Below are positions 44,843 through 56,237 of a stretch of 64,000 bases of DNA, one piece after another. A program made the translations under genes and the position numbers. This DNA is from Ricordea florida. Lineage: Eukaryota > Cnidaria > Anthozoa > Corallimorpharia > Ricordeidae. A model generated the notes under the pieces. The model saw nothing but the letters and a program-made list of their open reading frames with translations. It was not told where the DNA came from and made no database searches. The DNA lies in NCBI GenBank assembly GCA_949710005.1, contig OX453285.1, positions 8,793,733-8,857,732 of the forward strand, in the 5' to 3' direction. The stretch's first letter is position 1; each line of letters opens with the position of its first letter.

Positions 44843-45509
44843 GAATAGAGATTATGAACTACCTAGGTTTAATTCTGTAAGATATGGGAAACACTCTTTA
44901 AGATACTTAGGGCCATTATTATGGTCAAAATTAGATAATAATATTAGAGAACTTAGTAGCCTTGAGGCTTTCAAGCAAAAAATAAGGCAAAGTAATCTCA
45001 AGGATATAATATCTAATAATTGCTCTTCATGCTTCATATGTAATAGCTAGGATTTTATTGTATTTTAAACATAAAATAATTATAATAATTTTAAATTTTA
45101 CAGTCATAATTATAGTTATAATTTTAGAGTAGTTTTTATAATTTATCGTATATTTTATCTTATATCATAAGTGTTTATTTTATATTTAGTATTTTTGTTG
45201 TGTCCTCCATTAGCTATATCAGCTAAATACATTGACACTTAAATAAAGTTCATTATTATTACTACCATGATTACTTTATGACTAACTCAAATAAAATAAA
45301 GAGGACCTGGGAAGGTATTAACATGTTTATCAATCGGAAAAGAAAATGCAATAACAGTTTTGAATTGCCCTGGAAATAAGGGGCTATTGCAACACACCTC
45401 TGAGTCACCTAACATACTAGACAATCCCTTTGCATCAGTATAATGTTGGTCCTAAGCTGGCTTCTAAGATCCCACAGTCGCACAAGCATTTCTCCAATTA
45501 TTTACCCAA

Positions 45510-45960
45510 ATAATCAAGTACTTCAGGGTCTTTGGCCTTCCAGCCAGTGACTCCTGAAGTTAAAGTAGAAATTCTTTTGACGCCTCACAACAAGGAATAT
45601 GGGTTGTTCTCTTGTCCAATTCCATTGTTGAAATGCGCAAGCAAAACTATATCGAAGCCTTTCTGCAAAATTATAAATGATTTTATTATGAATGGAGTTT
45701 TTCCGTCTAAATTAAAGGATGCTAAAGTCATACCAATCTACAAAGTGAGGATGTCACTGATTCAAACATTTACCTTCTTTCTGTTTTTAACAGAATCATT
45801 GTAAAACTTATCTACTGTAAACTGGAGTTTTTTTTGGAAGAATGTAATATTCCTTATCATTACCAATTATGTTTCCGAGAGAGACAATCAACAGAACATG
45901 CCCTTATTGACATAGTTAATCAAATCCAATCTAAGTTTGATAAAGAGATATATGAGTGTG
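45510..45960 (+). pseudogene. LINE RT fragment, left part, interrupted by a Gypsy element
   Basis: Frames read YGLFSCPIPLLKCASKTISK, NGVFPSKLKDAKVIPIYK, LLSVFNRIIVKLIYCKLEFF and ALIDIVNQIQSKFDKEIYEC: the finger region of a CR1-like reverse transcriptase leading up to motif A. A frameshift lies near 45748. The reading stops at the 5' LTR of the Gypsy element and resumes at 50235. Confidence 0.75.
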
Positions 45961-45961
45961 G

Positions 45962-46101
45962 TGTGATGAACGTATCTATTGTTATCAGGACTTAGACTTT
46001 TGATTGACATTGTGATCTGATACCACAGTGATTGCAACACATTGTAGCTTCTACACATTGATCGAATTGAGTTACCGTAATAAATTACACAGTATTTTAC
46101 A
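45962..46101 (+). repeat. 5' LTR of the Gypsy element
   Basis: It starts TGTGATGAACG and ends AGTATTTTACA, 140 bp. An AATAAA near its end (TACCGTAATAAATTACACAG) could serve as polyadenylation signal in the 3' copy. Confidence 0.95.
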
Positions 46102-46120
46102 TGGTGTCAGGAGTGGGATC
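46102..46120 (+). promoter_or_regulatory. Primer-binding site
   Basis: TGGTGTCAGGAGTGGGATC begins directly after the LTR. The TGG start is complementary to a tRNA CCA end. The tRNA species was not determined. Confidence 0.7.
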
Positions 46121-46127
46121 TTAAATC

Positions 46128-49100
46128 ATGGAGCATATGAAGCCAATGGGCCCGCTCAAACTAGATGGTAACACGGCAGAGAATTGGAGGAAATGGAAAC
46201 TTCGATGGAACCTGTACGCAAAAGCAAGTGGTGCCGACAAACAAGAAGAAGACACACAATGCGCCATTTTCTTACACACGATTGGCGAGGAAACACTAGA
46301 AGTCTACGAAACGTTCACGTTCACAGAAGCCCAACAAAACAAATTGGATCCAATCATAGCAAAATTTGAAGCTTACTGCTCTCTGAAGAAAAACACTACA
46401 TACGAGCGATACATTTTCAATTCCTGTACGCAGAATGGTCGAACCATCTACGCCTTTGTAACCGATCTTCGCAGCAAGGCAAAAACCTGTGAGTTCGGGG
46501 AACTACAAGACAGTCTTATCAGAGACCGAATCGTTTGTGGAATCGACAACAACAGCATAAGAGAGCGTTTACTTCGCAACAACAATCTCACTTTAGAAAA
46601 GGCGATTGACGACGTCAGAGCCGCCGAGACCAGCAGGACGCAAACACAAGAACTCAAAAATTCTGTTGAGGCAGCAGCACTGACAAACGAAAGGAGATCC
46701 TACAACGCAAAACATCCAACCAAGGGCAAAGGAAGTGGTTATAAGAAGCCATCACCCTGCATTCGATGTGGCACACCTCACGATCAAGGACAATGTCCGG
46801 CATTTGGACAAACATGCCACAAATGCCAAGGAAAACATCATTATGCCAAAATGTGTTTCTCAAGAAAAACCAGAGATCCAAACCAGAAACTCCACGATGT
46901 ACAACACATCGATTCCCATGAAGATTCTGACCAGGATGATCTATTCATCGGAGAAATTGATGCCCTAAACAAGCCACAAGAAAACGAATTGTTTGTTGCC
47001 CTCAAAGTCAACGGCGAGGATATCCGTTTCAAGATCGACACTGGAGTGCAATGTAACGTAATACCAAAGCACAGATTTGCTAAACTCACGATAAAGCCAG
47101 CACTCCGCAAAACCAGCACGAAGTTAACAGCTTACGGAGGAACACGAGTGCCAGTAAAAGGAAAATGTCAGATGACTGCTAAGATCGGTGCGAAAGCAAT
47201 CGATGCTGAATTCTACGTGGTAAAAATCAACGAAGCGAAACCACTAATTGGGTTACAAACATGCCGTGATCTGGAACTAATTAGCATAAACAACATTGGC
47301 GAGCTAAACGAAAATCAGCCAGACCTGCTCACACAATACGAAGATGTCTTCACCGGACTAGGCCTCGTCGAGGGCGAGTATCACATCGAAGTATCGTCAG
47401 ATACAAAGCCCACCATTCACCCTCCAAGGAAAGTACCCTTGAGTCTCGTGCCAAAACTACAAGAAACACTTGAGAAACTCACCACCCAAGGAGTAGTTAG
47501 CAAACTGGATCGAGCCACTGACTGGGTGAACAGCTTAGTGATCATAGAGAAAAAAAATGGATCACTTAGACTTTGTTTAGACCCGAAAGACCTAAACAAG
47601 GCCATAAAAAGAGAAAACTACAAAGCTCCAACAGCTGAAACCATTTCAAGCAAACTCAGCGGGATGAAAATATTCACCGTCATTGACATGAGCAACTGCT
47701 ATTGGCACAAGAAACTCGATGAAGAGTCCTCCAATCTGTGCACTTTCGACACGCCATTTGGAAGATACAAATTCAACCGAATGCCATTTGGTGTCTGCTC
47801 TGCATCTGATGTGGCCCAAAAGATGGTTGATGACAACTTCTCTGACATCCCAGGCGTGCTAGCAGTACATGACGACATCATTGTCGCAGGCGCTGATGGA
47901 GAAAGCCATGACGCAGCACTCAAGCACGTGCTAGATCGCGCAAGAGAACGTAACATCAAGTTCAACCGATCGAAAATCCAACTACGCGTTGACAAGGTCA
48001 AGTACCTAGGAAGTATTGTGAGTGCTGAAGGATTCAGGCCAGACCCTGACAAGATCAAAGCAATCATTGACATGCCACAGCCACAAAATAAGCAAGATTT
48101 ACAACGCTTACTTGGAATGGCTAATTATCTCTCCCAGTACATACCAAATATGTCAGAAATTACAGCTCCCTTGCGTTCGCTTCTCATGAAAGAAACATAG
48201 TGGTCATGGTACGCTTAACACAACAACTCACTAGCCAAGATCAAGAGTGTTCTGACGAGCAGTCCTGTTCTAAGATTCTTCGATATTAACAAGACAGCCA
48301 CCATCCAAGCCGACGCCTCGCAGAATGGCTTGGGAGGTTGCCTGCTTCAGGAAGGGCGGCCAGTAACTTACGCATCTAGATCACTGACCAGCGCCGAACA
48401 AAACTATGCACAAATAGAAAAGGAACTCTTAGCCATAGTATTCACGTGCGAAAGATTCCATCAGTTCGTGTATGGACGGGAAGTAACAGTACAAAGCGAT
48501 CACAAGCCTCTTGAAGCCATCATGACCAAACCCCTTTCACAAGCACCACCGAGAATTCAACGTCTTCTCATCAGACTACAGAAGTACCAGCCGACAGTAC
48601 AGTATGTACCTGGGAAGTACATGTTCATAGCCGAAACCCTGTCGAGAGCTTACCTAACAGAAGGCATGGGACAACAAGATATCACTGAAGATATAGAAGT
48701 CATGGTACACAGTTTTGTAGCAAGAATGCCAGCTACCCCAGAGAAGATTGCTGAGCTCAAAGAGGAGACTGCAAATGATGAATCCCTACAGAAACTCCGA
48801 ATGCAAATCATACACGGCTGGCCAGATCACAAGCGAATGGTACACCCAAGCATTGCCCCCTACTGGAATGTTCGACACGAACTGAGTGAAGCTGAAGGCC
48901 TGCTGTTCAAGGAACAAAGAGTCATTGTACCCAGAACATTGAGAAGGTACATCCTCATGCTGATTCACGAAAGCCATCTCGGGGTAGAAAAGTGTAAAGC
49001 ATGGGCAAGAGCAACTGTCTACTGGCCGGGATTATCAAACGATATCCAAGAAACAGTTTCAAGATGTAGCACATGTTCTACATACAGGAACAGAAATCAG

Positions 49101-50039
49101 AAAGAACCCATGATAGCACATGAGGTACCTGACCGACCATGGCAGAAGCTAGGCTCCGACCTGTTTGAACATAAGGGAAAGCCATATCTCCTAGTAGTAG
49201 ATTACTACTCAAAGTTTATCGAGACCAGCCTGTTGCCAGACAAGACAGCGGGAACTGTTATAACACACATGAAGTCCATATTTGCAAGACACGGAATTCC
49301 CGACGAACTTGTGTCAGACAACATGCCGTACAACAGCCGAGAATTTAAAGATTTTGCTAGCAGCTGGGGATTTAAGCTGACAACCTCAAGCCCTACCTAC
49401 CCCCAATCCAATGGGCTAAGTGAGCGAGCTGTACAAACAGTCAAGAGCATACTTAAGAAAGCGGACGACCAATACATTGGCCTCCTGGAATACCGAAACA
49501 TGCCTGTCACCGAAATGACATATTCACCCTCCCATCTTCTTATGAGCCGCACAGCCAGGACAAAGATACCTGCAACAAGAGAGCTGTTACAGCCCCGCGT
49601 GCCGACCAATGTTCGTCAACAATTAGAAGCACGTCAAAATCAACAAGCTCTGTACTACAACAAAGGCGCAAGGCCCCTTCAGCCACTTGAACCGAATGAG
49701 AGTGTCCGCCTCCGTCAAGGAAAAGCTTGGGTTCCAGCAGTCGTAACTGACACAGCCAACACGCCTAGATCTTACTTGGTCACTACAGCAAATGGGCAAG
49801 ACTATCGGCGTAACCGCCGCGACCTACTTAAGACCAACGAGTCCCCACATTCCATCCTTGGACCATCCGAGCCAATGGAAACCGAGACTGAAGGAAACAC
49901 ACCGGATACAGATGGAAGTGAACAAACAAACCCTGACAATTTCCACCGAGAACCTGAAGAAGAACCGGAACCTGTCCAGAGAGTCTCTACAAGAAAGAAG
50001 GTTTTACCTTCAAAGTTCAAAGACTTCATCATGTCTTGA
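46128..50039 (+). CDS. Gypsy gag-pol polyprotein with two in-frame stops
   Basis: A single frame encodes Gag and Pol in the order Gag, zinc knuckles, protease, RT, RNase H, integrase. CIRCGTPHDQGQC and CHKCQGKHHYAKMC are the nucleocapsid knuckles. FKIDTGVQCNVIPK is the aspartic protease site. The RT has FTVIDMSNCYWHKKL and FDTPFGRYKFNRMPFG, and its catalytic box reads AVHDDIIV rather than the usual Y-x-DD. RNase H starts QADASQNGLGG. The integrase has the H2C2 finger (HESHLGVEK, CSTCSTY), GSDLFEHK, VSDNMPYNSREF and NGLSERAVQTVK for the DDE triad. TAG at 48198 and TAA at 48216 split the frame between RT and RNase H. Both could be one-base C-to-T changes of CAG and CAA. The tail carries no chromodomain. 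Since the LTRs are identical, the stops arose recently or the copy moved in trans. Confidence 0.9.
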
Positions 50040-50076
50040 CTTTAACCTTTAAAAATTCCCATTAGTTCTCCGTCGT

Positions 50077-50089
50077 TGGAGAAGGGGGA
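50077..50089 (+). promoter_or_regulatory. Polypurine tract
   Basis: GGAGAAGGGGGA directly before the 3' LTR is the expected plus-strand primer site. Confidence 0.85.
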
Positions 50090-50229
50090 TGTGATGAACG
50101 TATCTATTGTTATCAGGACTTAGACTTTTGATTGACATTGTGATCTGATACCACAGTGATTGCAACACATTGTAGCTTCTACACATTGATCGAATTGAGT
50201 TACCGTAATAAATTACACAGTATTTTACA
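50090..50229 (+). repeat. 3' LTR of the Gypsy element
   Basis: It is the same 140 bases as the 5' LTR, with no difference found by eye, and is followed by the duplicated TGTGG. Confidence 0.95.
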
Positions 50230-50234
50230 TGTGG

Positions 50235-51340
50235 TATATTCAATGATTAAAAAAAACCTTTGACGCAGTTGAACATTCAAATCTGCTACAAAAACTATAT
50301 CATTACAGTATGAGATGCATCGGGAACGATAGGTTTCATTCTTATCTTTCCAAATGCATGCAATCAATCAACTCAAGTTGGACCTCATATCACCAGCAAA
50401 CAACTTATGAATTGTGGTGTCCCACAAGGTTCTGTCTTACTGTAGGACCTCTACTGTTTCTCCTATAAACTAGCTTTCTACTTGTTTGCTGATGACACAA
50501 ATTTATTATATGCTGACGAAAATCTTCCTGGAGATTGTTGTTAACTTTGAATTACACAAAGTGAAGGAATGGCTAACAACTAACAAGTTAACGCTAAACG
50601 TTAAGAAATTGACCTTCATCTTTCATCCTTATCAAAAGAACACTGACTATTAAGCAAACATTCAAATATTTGATAATGATTTTAAAATTTTTTTGCCTTT
50701 AGAACAAACTTCGTATGTATTCTAATCTCAGCTGGAAATATGGTATTAGACACATTACTTCAACGATAAGCAAAACAATTGGCACTATTGCCAGACTAAG
50801 ATATTATGTTCCTAAAAGGGTACTGTTAACAATTTATCAATCTTTGATATTTCCTTATCTATCCTACAGCATTGTGGTGTGGGGCCAAGCTGCACAAACT
50901 TACATTTATCAAATTCTGATCATACAAAAGTGTGCCCTTCGCCTTGATTAATTTTCCACCTTAAGGGTCACATGCCATTCCTCTTTTTGTCTCCTCCAAT
51001 ACTATTCCAGTAAATATTCTTTATTCCAAATCTATTTCAGTGCTGGTGCAAGATGGTTTCAATAAGTTAACTCAATGTAATATTTCTCTTTTTTTTAATT
51101 GCTCAAATGACATACATAATAACAGCACAAGATTTTCTTAAGAAGGTAATTTTCATATACGATATTCAAGACGTAACCAAGAGTCAAATCCTTTTCAAGA
51201 TCAGGGGCCAAAATATGGAATAGCATCCCACAAGAACTATGAAAAATTATGAAGTGTGTATTTAAGAAAAATATACAAAATCAACTTTTATAAGTTTTAA
51301 TGGAAGAGGATGATTATGCTGGCACACCTTCCCTAGCAAG
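50235..51340 (+). pseudogene. LINE RT fragment, right part
   Basis: This continues the LINE split by the Gypsy element. Frames read TFDAVEHSNLLQKLYHYS-like sequence, FADDTNLLYADENL-like sequence across stops at about 50480-50530, then NLSWKYGIRHITSTISKTIG, LTIYQSLIFPYLSYSIVVWG and WNSIPQEL near 51230. It contains many stops and frame changes. The 3' AT-rich tail reaches about 51470. Confidence 0.75.
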
Positions 51341-51633
51341 TGACACTGCTTACGGAGTAAATCTAATTGTGAGTCTCACATACAAGAGATAAAATGAAAA
51401 TACATATGCACATTGACTACTCTGTATTTAAGACCAATAATAAACACATATAATAAGTAAATAAATAAAGTAGGATAGAAATTGCGGTTAGATAAATCTA
51501 CTTTCAGCATTTATTTTGAAATTTAATAAAGCGGTTAGTGGTCAGCAGTCATGGTTATGAGCATACATAAATTTATGGCCATGGACACAGACACAGACAC
51601 ATGATTTCGAAGATCCATTCCAAGCTTCAGCCA

Positions 51634-52490
51634 TGATTTGTATTCACTGTGGGCAAGGAAAAGAAAAAAGTCACAAGTTCTGCTGTGACTGTGGAAAAGT
51701 TGTGCTTTAGAAACGTTTTTTTAGCTGAAAACCAGTTAAAACATAGGTGCATTGAATGTTTGCTTCCTCTCACGATACCCTTTTTATTTGGGTTGAATAG
51801 AGTTGAAGATGTTTTGCAGTTTATTAATCAGAATGTACCCAAGTTCTGCATCACTCTCAGTAATACGACATTCCTGTTTGTTAAAGAAAGATTCAAATGC
51901 CATCTGTTAAAGTTGAAGCCTATCCTGGTAAGAGATAAGAACACCTGTGATATGACTGTAAGTGACATTTTAGACTGAAGCTCTTTCCCTAGTTGTCCCA
52001 TCCAAAAGATAAGTGGAGACAATCTTTGTTGAAATATAAAGCTCTGACACACCAATTGAATCCTCATTCAATACGATACTTTAAAATCTACAGTTTCATA
52101 AATTATTTTTCTTTATGGTTACAGGTGTATTTGCTGGTGCAGTTCCTATTATAAAAACCTTTTCATCATTCCATAAGTCCAAAGGAAAACAGTGGAAGGA
52201 GAAGGTATCCAAGGTAGCACCTTAAGAGGACAAAGACAAGGAACTTGGGATATGGACAGGGCTTATGGAATTCAATGATACCGTCAACTCTAAAACCAAT
52301 ATGAGGTAAAAGGGTGATCCTAAGAATCTCCAACAAAGCTCCTACGAGACACGACAGAGAACAATTTCAAAGCTTACCACTGCAATAATTTCGTGGAAGG
52401 AGATGACTATCTGTTACTTTTTGAAAGTGGCAAAGATGCCCAGTTTCTTCCTGGCACAACTGAATTTTTTACCCTAAAGAGGTAAGGGAG
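51634..52490 (+). pseudogene. Zinc-ribbon protein exons, decayed
   Basis: MICIHCGQGKEKSHKFCCDC then GKVV (51634-51708) is a small zinc-ribbon-like fold (CxxC...CCxC). Downstream blocks read GVFAGAVPIIKTFSSFHKSK (after a TTACAG acceptor at 52126), LGIWTGLMEFND, KRVILRISNKAP and GDDYLLLFESGKDAQFLPGT ending FFTLKR. The ribbon plus this LLLFxxGxxxxFLPGTxEFFTLKR block occurs, as I recall it, in a multi-exon cnidarian family, sometimes in proteins with a ubiquitin-ligase end. Stops at 51709 and about 52225 mark it as decayed. No function is assigned. Confidence 0.4.
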
Positions 52491-52575
52491 CAGGATTGGC
52501 GCAGTGGTGAGAGTGCTTGTTTCCACCAATGTGGCCCAAGTTTGAGATCCAGCCCCAGCATAATATGAAGTTCCA
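52490..52575 (+). mobile_element. tRNA-derived SINE, 5' fragment
   Basis: GGATTGGCGCAGTGGTGAGA (A box) and CCCAAGTTTGAGATCC (degenerate B box) with CACCAATGTGGCCC between them match the head of a tRNA-type SINE. Only about 85 bases are recognised. Confidence 0.6.
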
Positions 52576-52854
52576 GTGACAACCCCAATGAGGAGTCAAT
52601 GCCCCTTGAACGTAAATGCCAGAGAATGGTGCTTTCAGGTGTCAATGCAGCCCCACTGCAAAAGTCACCCAGTAGGGCGCAGGAATCCACAGACTGCTTT
52701 TGGTACCAATCAAATCAACTATGTTCAACTTCTGCAACAGCAACAAGGGGCGATCACGACACTGACCGTACCCCAGCCTGAACTCTGAGTCTGGTGTGGT
52801 GATCTTATTAAGTATTGTGACTTCATCCGAGCTTTTGAACAGCTCATTGAGAGG

Positions 52855-54549
52855 AACCAGTTCATAGGAAATGCAAGTCCAAAGAAGTCAAAGCACCTGA
52901 TTTAGAGGATGAGCAGAAACTATGGGATGTAAAATTATGAGATTTAATCAAAGGCAGATGGCCAGAAAACAGAGAACAAGCACCCAAATGTGTTCACCCT
53001 AACTTTGACATGAGTTAAGTATCCAGGACGAGTTTATCTTCAGAGGTCAGAGGACTGTTGTTCCGGTAGTGAACACGCTATGCATTTGCATTTGATACCG
53101 TAGGAACTCTGACCTCACCTTAGCCAAACCCAACTAAATTTGTCGCCCTGTTGAAAACAAGCAAGCACAAATGAAAGTTGTAGAGATTGGAGAGAGTGTG
53201 ACAATTGTGGATATCGACATATGGAGAACTGGTAAGGAATGCCTGAAGTGTGGTAGGAGGAACCACTTCATAGGAAGTCCAAAGAAGTCAAAGCAGCTAA
53301 TTTAGAGGACAAGGAGGCCAATAGAATGTATCAAACAGACATTGCAGCCGTGAAATTTGATAATTCACAACTTATCACATTGAAATTAGAGTCCAGTTAG
53401 AGAATTTTGTTCATTTCCAGCCAGATACAGTAGCTAAATGTAACATGATTCCACTACATATTTACAAGAAAGCGTCCAAAGACGAAACACTTGAAAAGGT
53501 AATTCGCACAGAGGCATCGCAATTAAAGTCACTGGTGGCGTCAGCATCAGGATTGGAAACGAAATGTCATTCCTTCTAGATTACCATTTAGTCAACAACG
53601 CTGACCTATGTCTTATTCTTGGAATCAAGTCATGCTTAGCTATATGCATTACAAAGATAATGACCCTATCCACAAGCCCAAGACTGGAAGTGCTTCAGTT
53701 TTTGCAGTGGATGCCCCACATTCACCAGTAACCAAACTGGAGCTCAGGTCAAAGTTCCCAGAGGTCTTTGGTGACAGCCGAGGCCAACGTGATGGCAAAT
53801 ACAAAAGTAAGTTAGATGAAACTGTCTCCACAGTACAGCATGCTCTGCATTGCATTGCAGTGGCACTAAGGCCCAAGCTCAAGGAAGCACTAGATGATTT
53901 AAAAGCACAAGATGTCATAGCTCTCGTGACCAAGCCCACCAGATGGATAAGCTCCATTGTCGCAGCACCAAAGAAGAATGGAAAGTTGCACATATGCCTC
54001 AACCCTAAAGATATGAATTGTGTAATACAGAGAGAAAATTATCAGCCTCTGAGAGTTGAAGACATTGCAACACGCCTCCATGGAGCAAAGATCTTCACAA
54101 TTATTGATGTCTAAAATGGCTTCTGGCATGTCACCCTCAATGAATAGTCTTCATACCTGACTACCTTCCAGACCCCCTTTGGCTGTTATTGCTGGAGGCA
54201 CATGCTATCCGGCATCTCATCAGTTCCAAAAGTGTTTCAACGCAAATGCACAACCTTATTGAGGGCATGATGGGTAGTGAGGTGGTGGTCTAATTTTATT
54301 GCAGTTAGTTATGGTGCCAAAGTTCGAGCTATTGTTGAGATGCCACCTCCTACAGACAATCTAGGAGTACAACATCTTCTGGGACTGGCTCAGAACTTGC
54401 CAAATTCCTTCCACAGCTCTCCAATACAAGCAAGCCATTAAGGGACTTGAGACAGAATGACATACAGTGGGTTTGAAATGAACCTCAACAGGCTGCATTT
54501 GCAAAGCTAAAGGAAATGGTTACACACACCCCAGTTCTGCGTTACTATA
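52855..54549 (+). pseudogene. Old Gypsy element, gag to RNase H, rearranged
   Basis: Gag-like knuckle sequence (KECLKCGRRNHF, 53240-53275) is followed by DIAAVKFDNSQLITLKLES and a decayed protease region. RT follows at 53700-54230: LELRSKFPEVFGD, ALRPKLKEALDDLKAQDVIA, WISSIVAAPKKNGKLHICLN, AKIFTIIDV, then a stop and FQTPFGCYCWRHM. The RT tail and connection (AIVEMPPPTD, EPQQAAFAKLKEMVTHTPVL) lead to 54549. An integrase-region piece (GRWPENREQAPKCVHPNFDM, 52945-53010) sits upstream between two copies of a gag motif. Many stops and frame changes mark an ancient copy. Confidence 0.8.
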
Positions 54550-56237
54550 CATGACGAGCTTAGGCTACAAAAGAGATTCTGACCAGGAGGTCTTCTAATC
54601 TCGTACATTACTTGTTACCACCTGCCAGAAACAATCAATGAAGCCTTCTTAATTTTTCTCAGAATCTTGTTTCATTACCGAGGTTGTCGTGACTGTCGGG
54701 TGTGAATATTTCGCTTAAGTTTCTGTCGTTTTACTGTATAACGCTGGTTGCATTTGTGAAGCTATGAGCAAAATGGCTACATTTCTAATTACTCCTGGCA
54801 CGTGTTAAATCTACTTTAATTTAACGGGAAGATGCCAGCAAAACGAGTCCGTTTTAACCTACATCAAGTTCGACCACTACACTGCTAAACGAGAGTGGCA
54901 AATTCTTTCTGTAGGAAATCCTTACTTGGTTATCGACTTTGGTAAGCTTAGCTTTGTTTAGCTGAGCAATTGCTAGTAAGTCGTGATTTTTAATCATTCA
55001 GTTTTTTGTTGATGAAAAATACCGAGAAAATATATCGAGCGCAAATCATTTTTTGCACGTGTTCTCTGATGATGTATTTCACATAAGTTTTGATAATGTA
55101 TTACAAAAAGACTCTGTCCAGATTTGTCGATATTTTATCAATTTTGCTCAATCACACGCCACCCAACAAACGATCGCTAGCCTCTAGCATTTGGCGCTTT
55201 CCTATTTTGCTTTTGCATTTTGATCTACAGTTAACTCGTAAAAATGCTCTAATCACTGCTGTAGTATCCTGGGTAGTGTATATCTGAAATCTACAGTTAA
55301 CTTGCAAAAACACTCTAATCAATGCTTTAGTATCCCAGCTAATGTATACCTAAAAAACACAACATTGACTTATTTGACTTACGGAGATGATAATCTTATT
55401 CAACTCTTACCCTTTTTGAACATTCATAGTCAATTAACAGCTTTCTCTCAATCCATCTTATTTTTTTAGCACGCGCTCGAACTTGATTTTGGCACGAGTG
55501 TTGCCTTTCACAAAGCTGAGTAAAAGAGCCATATATTAGAACATTTATTGCAGTATTTTGTGTTAGTGATCTAGGAGCCTATGAATTTGGTGATTTTGCG
55601 ATAATGACATATCGCCAGGACTATTTCATTTGCTTGATATAAAAGCAGTACAAAAAAATCTTAAATCATATCGGTACTTGTCTGTTAATTGTTGCTTCTG
55701 TCGGCTTTACAAGGATTTGATGCCTTTACATACTGATACAGGACCATAAAATAGTTAATGCGTTTGTTAAATTTGGTAATGTTAAATTAGAGTCGAAGGA
55801 GCTATGTTTACTAATTTTATGAAAAACATTTTCCTGGCCTTTTAGGAAGCAGCTTAAATAGTTTCAAAGTTGCAGTGCAGTCACAAAACTGAATTATTGA
55901 GTTTACCTCCATTTCATACTATCTTACTGCCCGAGACTGAAAAAGGCGCTGTGAAAAATTTCTATGCCGCTTTATTATTACCGAAATAGCGGAGCAGAAA
56001 AAGATTTAAACCTTGCTTTAATCGGATGTTGTGGTTACCTTCATTTCAATTTATGGTAGCTTGAGTTACTCTTTTGTGGGCAATTTATGGAAGTCCTGGG
56101 GGTATTCAGCCGACACCTCAAGAGCCTAGAGCTGTCAGACCTTGGTTTTGAATTACTCATGTAAATTAGCTGTTTTACATTTAATGTGCAGCCAGATAAT
56201 TTGCATAAACATTTTTCGCGCTTCAAAGCTTGTCATG
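54550..56237. mobile_element. 1.69-kb non-coding TIR element inserted in the old Gypsy
   Basis: CATGACGAGCTT at 54550 and AAGCTTGTCATG at 56226-56237 are 12-base inverted repeats with one mismatch. They split the Gypsy frame exactly between RT end (CGTTACTAT) and RNase H (CTCAAGGGAGAAG). The interior has no ORF with a known domain. A 66-bp tandem duplication (CTACAGTTAACTCGTAAAAA at 55225, CTACAGTTAACTTGCAAAAA at 55291) lies inside. The superfamily is unknown, and the target duplication is not clear. Confidence 0.6.

Larger units (their letters stand above)
41700..45264 (+). mobile_element. Nearly complete non-LTR retrotransposon (CR1/L2-like)
   Basis: PHD-type ORF1 remnant, ORF2 with endonuclease and RT, an AT-rich 3' UTR and an (ATT)n-like tail at about 45250-45264. 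The 5' limit is not defined. The clade is inferred from the ORF1 finger and from the RT motifs. Confidence 0.7.
45962..50229 (+). mobile_element. Full-length Ty3/Gypsy LTR retrotransposon, very young
   Basis: Two 140-bp LTRs (45962-46101 and 50090-50229) appear identical by eye. TGTGG is duplicated at both flanks (45957-45961 and 50230-50234), a 5-bp target site duplication. A primer-binding-type TGGTGTCAGGAGTGGGA follows the 5' LTR at 46102, and a polypurine tract GGAGAAGGGGGA precedes the 3' LTR. One gag-pol frame fills the interior. Identical LTRs mean insertion was recent. Confidence 0.95.

Noticed and set aside
45962-50229. Infectious retrovirus (envelope-bearing) provirus
   Set aside because: No envelope ORF lies between integrase and the 3' LTR; only gag-pol is present.
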